Shown here piece after piece: positions 57,831-64,000 of a DNA stretch of 64,000 nucleotides. Location: the NCBI RefSeq assembly GCF_004798865.1, contig NW_025335268.1:36296034-36360033 (forward strand), given 5' to 3'. This stretch comes from Varanus komodoensis (taxonomy: Eukaryota > Chordata > Lepidosauria > Squamata > Varanidae). A program made the position numbers and the translations under genes. The notes below the pieces were generated by a model. It had not been told where the DNA came from, did no database searches, and saw nothing but the letters and a program-made list of their open reading frames with translations. Positions within the stretch are counted from its first letter, which is position 1, and every line of letters begins with the position of its first letter.

Positions 57831-60700
57831 CACATGAACAAGTAGGTTGGAATGGTAAAGAGGAACAGTAAGTCAGAGGATTCCTGCTGGACAGCAGGCC
57901 CGCAGCATGTCTTAGCATGGGCCCTGACTGAAGCTGATAATCACCCACTTGCCCAAGACCTCCTACTGGCTGCAGTTGGAGTTTTGGACATTTGTCCATG
58001 GCTCCCTAAACCATGGTTTATGAAGCAGTGGGTGAGCACTGTGGATGCTTATTCCTTCTTCCTTGCCTCTCTCTTCCCATCCCTTCCTCTTGTGAGGTAT
58101 CAACTTTAGTACAGAGATCCTGGGTTGCATCAAGCCAGAATTCCCTATTACACCCGAATGGGGAACTCTGGCTTAATATCCATTAACAAACCAGGGTAAT
58201 AAGTCAGGATCAGATTGTCCACCATGTGTGCATTAAAGCATTTTTCTCCAAGGTTTATGGGTCATAAAATCCTTCAATTCCCTCCTTCTCCTCACAAAGT
58301 CTATTCAAATTGAAGGGATTTCCTCATACCTATTCTATCATACATTCAAGAGAAATAACTATATATGTCAATAGTTTTTATTTTTAATTTTTAAATTAAC
58401 ACTTCTCTAGGCCTTTTGTTTGACTTTGTTCTACTTAGCCTATTTTTTCGCAGATTGCGTGTGAATCATCAGTTTGCGTCAGCTCTTGGTATCAGATGCC
58501 ATAATAATTAAGGCCTAATTAGAGTTGGTAGACTGCCTAGGGCAGTAATAATTTTAAGCTGCATGCAATGGCTTCATGACTATGTACTTGTGGAAAAGCA
58601 AACACATGCCCTGTTTACTGTGATAATGTACCTAGTATTTTTCCCTGCATGGAAACTATCAGAGAAACATTTAAGAGGTTCATAGAGTGATGTTGATTAA
58701 AGGAGATTTAGTTTGACTTTTCTCACTGGAAAGTCTGCAGAAGTCAACAAGGTCCAGGTAGCATTGCATTTATACATTCCTCAGTGCTTTTGCATGCTAT
58801 TAACTCGTCCCCCTGCAACATCCATTCAATCTGTAATAGCTGGTCAGCAGTGTAGTGCCTCGAAACGACAGTGCCTCGTTATTGCTTTAGATGTCAGCAG
58901 CTGGAGTTACCACCTTTTAATTATTCGCTTAAGATATTCGTAGGCCACCATCACAAGCTAGGGCAGAGGACTGACCTTTACTGTGGAGAACTGGCAGAGG
59001 AGGGTCTTCTATTTGTAGGTTCCTCTGTTTGGTGGGCAGAGCAGTCCAAATCTGGTTTAAAGCGGTTTAAAGTCAAAGAGCCACAGGGAGGGAGAGCTGC
59101 AGGGGGGCTTGAACTTGCTCATTGGGTACTTAACTCCTGAACGGCAGACTGTGCAGGCAGACAAGTCTTCTTGCTTATGCTGAAATGCATTGCACTTCTC
59201 TTTAAATCATCATTATTCATTCTAAATTTGCGTGTATATTTGTATATGAAATTATTAAGCATAATCGTATTCTCTTTGAGGGGGATGATGGAGAAAATAT
59301 TGGGCAACTGAGGTCCAGGGATGCTCTAAAATGAATCCATCCCAGTTTTCAGTTCCTTTCCTACATATCTTTCATATCTATTTTCTTTGCAGACTCTTTA
59401 AAAGAATCTCTTGCCCTTGTACATGTCTCTCCTAACTATTTGCACAGTAAGAATCTGCTAGGCTATTTTGGTCTCAGAACAGGTTCTCATTAAATATTTT
59501 CTAGTTCATTCAGGATTGCATTGACTGTGCTACACTATTTTTCCTCTAATTTCTTTTGGTTATATTGAAAGTAAAAGGTGACTCCCAATATACCTCCAAA
59601 TCTAATTTCCTAATATGCATCCACTAGGCTCAAAAGTCCCTTTAGTTCTTTGTTCTACATCCTAACAGCCATGACTATGCATGTTAATTGTTTTGGCTTG
59701 AGCTATTCCTTTGAATATCGTTTTAAAGAGACAGGGTTAATATGTATATTTTGTTGCTCCTCTTGACTTTACAGAATATAAAATATATATTATAGGCAGA
59801 TCAGCTTGTCTCCACCACATTGGTCAGTAATGCAAATCTGTCTGGGGATGTATCAAGCTGATTTTACAAGCTAACCAAGAAGCCTGCTGCAGATAAGAAA
59901 GAATTCAGGGGCCATCTAGGAGATATAATTCATTACTTCTAGTTATATTCAGGTCTAACTTAAAAATTGGGTCCATTTAATAATGAATTCCCTCCTAATT
60001 CCTTGACAGATTGTTGATTCTTTATTACTCCAAGTGGTTAACATGCTAATAAAACCAACAAACACAAGTTTATTCCTGGCCCAGAGGGTTAGTTTTGCTC
60101 TACTCAGGGCAGATGAACTGGAAATAGCAGGGTGTGGATATTGCCAGAGCCACCTACAAAAGTTCAGAGATGAGACACATTGTGGAATTCTTGAGATAGA
60201 AAACATCAGTTATCAAATTAGAGTTTCCTTTGAGCAAGGAAGGTGAGAGGAGTTTTTGGCAGCAACGGTTGCCCTTCAGGAGCTCCCAGCCTTATAGGAT
60301 TGGTGAGCAGATGTGGAATTTTGGAAGAGTGTCATGGGGACTCAGAAAATGCCTGCCATGGCTGGGGGGGACTGTCCAGTCAGAAAATTATTAGTCTGGT
60401 TAGTCACAAAGCAACCATTTCTCAGACAAACTAGTGAGACTAAAAGAATAGTAACCAGCCTAAGAACTGAAATACAAGGTAGAGGAGACAAGCTGAACTT
60501 AAAGATACAACACTGCTTCTTTGAACCCACAGTTCTCTGCTTCAGCAGCCATTTCACAGATGTCAAACTGATGAAGCCCAGAGACAACTAATTTGGTCAA
60601 GGAACTACATACTACAGGTGCAGGCTGATTAGCAAATACCAATTCACTATTTGTACCCATAAATCACAACAAAGTACCATTTTCCCAGAAAATAAACAGG
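57831..60700. other. Unique non-coding DNA; candidate conserved block
   Basis: 58440-58570 (gattgcgtgtgaatcatcag, catcagtttgcgtcagctct, ccataataattaaggcctaa) is non-repetitive and motif-dense, like conserved non-coding DNA. No gene was recognised. ORFs up to 92 codons have no domain. Confidence 0.4.
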
Positions 60701-60706
60701 TTATGC

Positions 60707-61398
60707 TTGTTGTTGTTAGTCACTAAGTCATGTCCGACCTTCCTGTCCTCCACCATCCCCCGGAGTCCACTTAAGCTCATGCCGACTGCTTTAGTGACTC
60801 CATCTAGCCACCGCATTCTCTGCCATCCCCTTCTTCTTTTGCCTTCAATTGTTCCCAGCATTAGGCTCTTCTCCAGTAAGTCCTTCCTTCTCATTAGGTG
60901 GCCAAAGTATTTGAGTTTCATCTTCAGTATTTGGCCTTCTAAAGAGCAGTCAGGGTTGAACTCCTCTAGAACTGACTGGTCTGATCGCCTTGCAGTCCAA
61001 GGGACTTGCAAGAGTCTCCTCCAGCACCACAATTCAAAGGCCTCAATCCTTTGGCAATCAGCCTTCCTTATGGTCCAACTTTCACAGTCATACATTGCAA
61101 CTGGGAAAACCATAGCCTTGACTATGCGCACTTTTGTTGGCAGGGTGATGTCTCTGCTTTTTAGTATGCTGTCTAGATTTGTCATAGCTTTCCTCCCAAG
61201 GAGCAAGCGTCTTTTAATTTCTTGGTTGCAGTTACTGTCTGCGGTGATCTTGGAGCCCAGGAAAATAAAATCTGTCACTACCTCCATTTCTTCCCCATCT
61301 ATTTGCCAGGAAGTGATAGGACTGGATGCCATGATCTTAGTTTTTTTAATATTGAGTTTCAAGCGAACTTTTGCGCTCTCCTCCTTCACCCGCATCAA
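60707..61398 (-). pseudogene. BovB C-terminal domain
   Basis: An open frame of 244 codons: LNIKKTKIMASSPITSWQID, DFIFLGSKITADSNCNQEIK, RRLLLGRKAMTNLDSILKSR, FPVAMYDCESWTIRKADCQR, ELWCWRRLLQVPWTARRSDQ, LKYFGHLMRRKDLLEKSLML and GKRRRGWQRMRWLDGVTKAV. This is the well-conserved BovB/RTE end domain, including the WCWRR...WTAR block. The full-length open frame shows that the copy is young. The plus-strand ORF of 247 codons over the same bases is its antisense shadow. Confidence 0.92.
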
Positions 61399-61399
61399 C

Positions 61400-62530
61400 A
61401 GGCTCTTTAGTTCCTTTCTGCCATTAGAGTGGTATCATCTGCATATCTGAGGTTGTTGATATTTCTCCAACTGGTGATTCATCTAGCCTGGCTTTCTCAT
61501 GATGTGCTCTGCATATAAGTTAAATAGGCAGGGTGACAGTATACAGCCTTGCCGAACTCCTTTCTCAATTTTGAACCAATCAGTGGTTCCATGTCCAGTT
61601 CTCACTGTTGCTTCTTGACCCACATATAGGTTTCTCAGGAGACAAATAAGATGGTCTGGTACTCACATCTCTTTAAGAACTTGCCACAATTTGTTGTGAT
61701 CCACACAAACAAAGGCTTTAGCATAGTCAATGAAGCAGAAGTAGATGTTTTTCTGGAACTCCCTAGCTTTCTACATGATCCAGCGTATGTTGGCAATTTG
61801 ATCTCTAGTCCCTCTGCCTCTTTGAAATCCTGCCTGTACTTCTGGTAGTTCTCGGTCCACATACTGCTGGAGCCTAGTTTGTAGGATTTTGAGCATAACT
61901 TTGCTAGCATGTGAAATGAGTACAGTGGTGCGGTAGTTTGAACATTCTTTGGCATTGCCCTCCTTTGGGACCGGAATGTAAACTGACCCTTTCCAATCCT
62001 GTGGACACTGTTGAGTTTTCCAAATTTGCTGGCATATTGAGTGTAGCACTTTTACTGCATCATCTTTTAAGATTTTGAATAGCTCAGCTGGAATACTGTC
62101 ACCTCCACTAGCTTTGTTGTTGCTCAGACTTCCTAAGGCCCGTTTGACTACACATTCTAGGATGTCTGGCTTGAGGTCAGTGACCACCCCATTGTGGTTA
62201 TCAGGGACATTAAGCTCTTTCTTGTATAATTCTTCTGTGTAGTCTTTCCACTTCTTCTTAATCTCTTCTGTCTCTGTTAGGTCCCTGCCATTCTGGTCCT
62301 TTATCATGCCTATCTTTGCATGAAACGTTCCCTTCATATCTCCAATTTTCTTGAAGAGATCTCTGGTCCTCCCTATTCTATTGTTTTCTTCTATTTCTTT
62401 GAACTGTTCATTTAAGAAGGCATTCTTATCTCTTCTAGCTATTCTCTGGAATTCTGCATCAATTGGGTGTATCTTTCCCTTTCTCCCTTTCCTTTTACTT
62501 CCCTTCTTTCCTCAGCTATTTGTAAATCTT
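61400..62530 (-). pseudogene. BovB reverse transcriptase
   Basis: The linker and RT fingers are open at 61771-62337 (NGRDLTETEEIKKKWKDYTE, LSNNKASGGDSIPAELFKIL, PQDWKGSVYIPVPKEGNAKE, ECSNYRTTVLISHASKVMLK, LPEVQAGFQRGRGTRDQIAN). The palm continues in another frame with FIDYAKAF (about 61725), holding the first catalytic aspartate. The catalytic loop LRYADDTTLMAE is intact at about 61420-61455. In the position after KAF, family members have D; here it is V. The frame is broken between these blocks. Confidence 0.88.
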
Positions 62531-62532
62531 CC

Positions 62533-63475
62533 TCAAGACAGCCATTTTGCTTTCTTGTATTTCTTTTTCTTTGGGATAGTTTTAGTTGCTACCTCTTCTA
62601 CAGTGTTGCGAACCTCCATCCATAGATCTTCATGCACTCTGTCTATCAGAGTTAATTCCTTAAATCTATTTGTCACCTCTACTGTATATTCATCAGGGAT
62701 ATGATTTAGGTCATATCTGAGTAGCCTAGTGCTTTTCCCTACTTTCTTCAATTTAAGCCTAAATTTTGCTACCAGAAGCTCATGATCTGAGCCACAGTCA
62801 GCTCCTGGTCTAGTTTTTACTGACTGTATAGAGCTTCTCCATCTTTGGCTGCAGAGCACATAGTCAATCTGATTTCTGTGTTGACCATCCGGGGATGTCC
62901 ATGTGTAGAGTCGTCTCTTGGGTTGTTGGAAAAGAGTGTTTGCTATGACCATGATATTCTCTTGACAAAATTCTACCAGCCTGCACCCTGCTTCATTTTA
63001 TACTCCAAGGCCAAACTTGCCTGTTTATTCTGGTTACCTTTTGGCTTCCTACTTTAGTATTTCAATCCCCCATGATGATAAGGACATCATTTTTTTTTTG
63101 GTGTTAATTCTAGAAGGTGTTGTAGGCCTTCATAGAACTGCTCAACTTCAGCCTCTTCAGCACCAGTGGTTGGGGCATAGACTTGGACTACTGTGATGTT
63201 GAATGGTTTGCCTTGGATTTGAACTGAGATCATTCTGTCATTTTGGAGATTGTATCCCAGTACTGCTTTTCCTACTCTTTTATTAACTATGATGGCTAAT
63301 TTCTTCTGAGGGATTCTTGCCCACAGTAGTATACCTGATGGTCATCTGAATTAAATTCACCCATTCCTGTCCATTTTAGTTCACTGATTCCTAAGATGTC
63401 AATGTTCAGTCTTGTAATCTCTTGTTTGACCACATCCAGCTTGCCTTGATTCATGGATCTTACATTCCAGGTTCC
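62533..63475 (-). pseudogene. BovB APE-like endonuclease
   Basis: Start motif GTWNVRSMNQGKLDVVKQEI (about 63470 down). Then ILGISELKWTGMGEFNSDDH with the catalytic glutamate (SELKW), VQVYAPTTGAEEAEVEQFYE, and MGD near 63070. The last part, open at 62533-62952, holds LYTWTSPDGQHRNQIDYVLC and PGADCGSDHELLVAKFRLKL, with the GSDH catalytic end motif intact. At least two frame breaks occur, near 63310 and 63060. The domain is nearly complete but not translatable as one chain. Confidence 0.88.
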
Positions 63476-63838
63476 TATGGAGTATAGATCATTACAGCAT
63501 CGGACTCTCCTTTCACCACCAGATACATCTGCAACTGAGTGTCCTTTTGGCTTTGACCCAGTCGCTTCCTTCTTTCTGGCACTACTTTCTAGACACCTTC
63601 CGACCTGAGGGGCTCATCTTCCAGTGTCATATCTTTTTGCCTTTTGGTACTGTCTATGGGTTTTTCATGGCAAAGATACTGGAGTGGGTTGCCATTTCCT
63701 TCTCCAGTGGATCATATTTTGATCCAGAGCTCTCAGCTATGACCTGTCCATCTTGGGTGGCCCTGCACAGCATAGCTCATAGCTTCATTGAGCTACACAA
63801 GCCCCTTCACCACGACAAGGCAGTGATCTATGAAGGGA

Positions 63839-64000
63839 AGGTTACGCGTAAAGAATCAGATGTAGGCAAAATACCCATCCACCTAACCCACAAGCAACCC
63901 TCTCAACAAAGTCACATAATCCCTAGGGAAAAACACCACATGTGTGCACATGCACACACACACAGGCAACACACACACACCACAGAACTGTCCCCCACCA
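63839..64000. other. Flank of BovB with short AC repeats
   Basis: Unique flank followed by interrupted AC runs at 63950-63980 (tgcacacacacacaggcaac). Confidence 0.7.

Larger units (their letters stand above)
60704..63838 (-). mobile_element. BovB (RTE clade) LINE, nearly full length
   Basis: The minus strand carries, in order, a 5' region (63838 to about 63480), an APE-type endonuclease, a reverse transcriptase and the BovB C-terminal domain. It ends in an AAC-rich 3' tail near 60704-60718. The length of about 3.1 kb is close to the roughly 3.2 kb full element. Most coding sequence is readable in three or four frames with a handful of breaks. A short candidate duplication, aggtta, occurs at both ends (60698-60703 and 63839-63844), too short to be firm. 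BovB is shared by squamates and ruminants through horizontal transfer. With CR1 and L2 alongside, it points to a squamate host. Confidence 0.93.

Noticed and set aside
60707-61450. 247-codon plus-strand ORF, the longest in the window
   Set aside because: It lies exactly antisense to the BovB C-terminal domain, whose minus-strand translation matches the family. The plus-strand product has no recognisable domain.

Overview
The window is vertebrate nuclear DNA, AT-rich and non-coding, and almost certainly from a squamate reptile (lizard or snake). The main evidence is the transposon mix. A nearly full-length BovB/RTE LINE sits beside several L2-clade LINEs, CR1 LINEs, MIR-like and other tRNA-derived SINEs, a SINE with a 5S-rRNA-derived head, and hAT- and mariner-type MITEs. 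Microsatellites of the AC, GA, GT and AAAT types are also typical. I see no intact host gene, no rRNA or tRNA gene, no CRISPR array and nothing prokaryotic. All ORFs of appreciable length are either LINE coding pieces, their antisense shadows, or of the length expected by chance.

Layout. 0-8.7 kb: a 5'-truncated L2 (610-1260), three copies of short palindromic MITEs (2.6, 5.9, 6.05 kb) and an AC microsatellite. 8.75-10.43 kb: a 5'-truncated CR1 on the minus strand with a 10-bp candidate target-site duplication. 10.4-14.2 kb: unique DNA with AAGCC and AG repeats, then a SINE carrying an antisense 5S rRNA segment. 14.23-15.79 kb: an L2 with a recognisable reverse transcriptase, itself split by a second L2. 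15.8-31.5 kb: mostly unique sequence with one young L2 (19.53-20.41 kb), Z-DNA-like and GA tracts at 22.2 kb, and blocks that look like conserved regulatory DNA. 31.6-42 kb: a CR1 tail, a 194-bp mariner MITE, an L2 tail with an (AAAT)n end, a tRNA-derived SINE, a pair of 65-bp direct repeats 970 bp apart, another L2 tail, an intronless TRIM/B30.2 pseudogene (about 39.94-41.18 kb) and a fold-back element. 44.6-47.2 kb: an older CR1 on the minus strand with endonuclease and partial RT, interrupted by a 310-bp hAT MITE with an 8-bp duplication. 47.2-60.6 kb: mainly unique DNA with two MIR-like SINEs, a MITE and a SINE-like unit. 60.70-63.84 kb: the BovB on the minus strand, with endonuclease, YADD-containing RT and C-terminal domain all readable with only a few frame breaks.

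No genes act together here. The window reads as an intergenic or large-intron region shaped by several rounds of retrotransposition. BovB and the 0.6 kb and 19.5 kb L2 copies look youngest. The nested CR1, the degenerate MITEs and the MIR-like copies look oldest. The most unusual items are the TRIM retropseudogene, the 5S-headed SINE, the nested insertions and the unexplained 65-bp direct-repeat pair.
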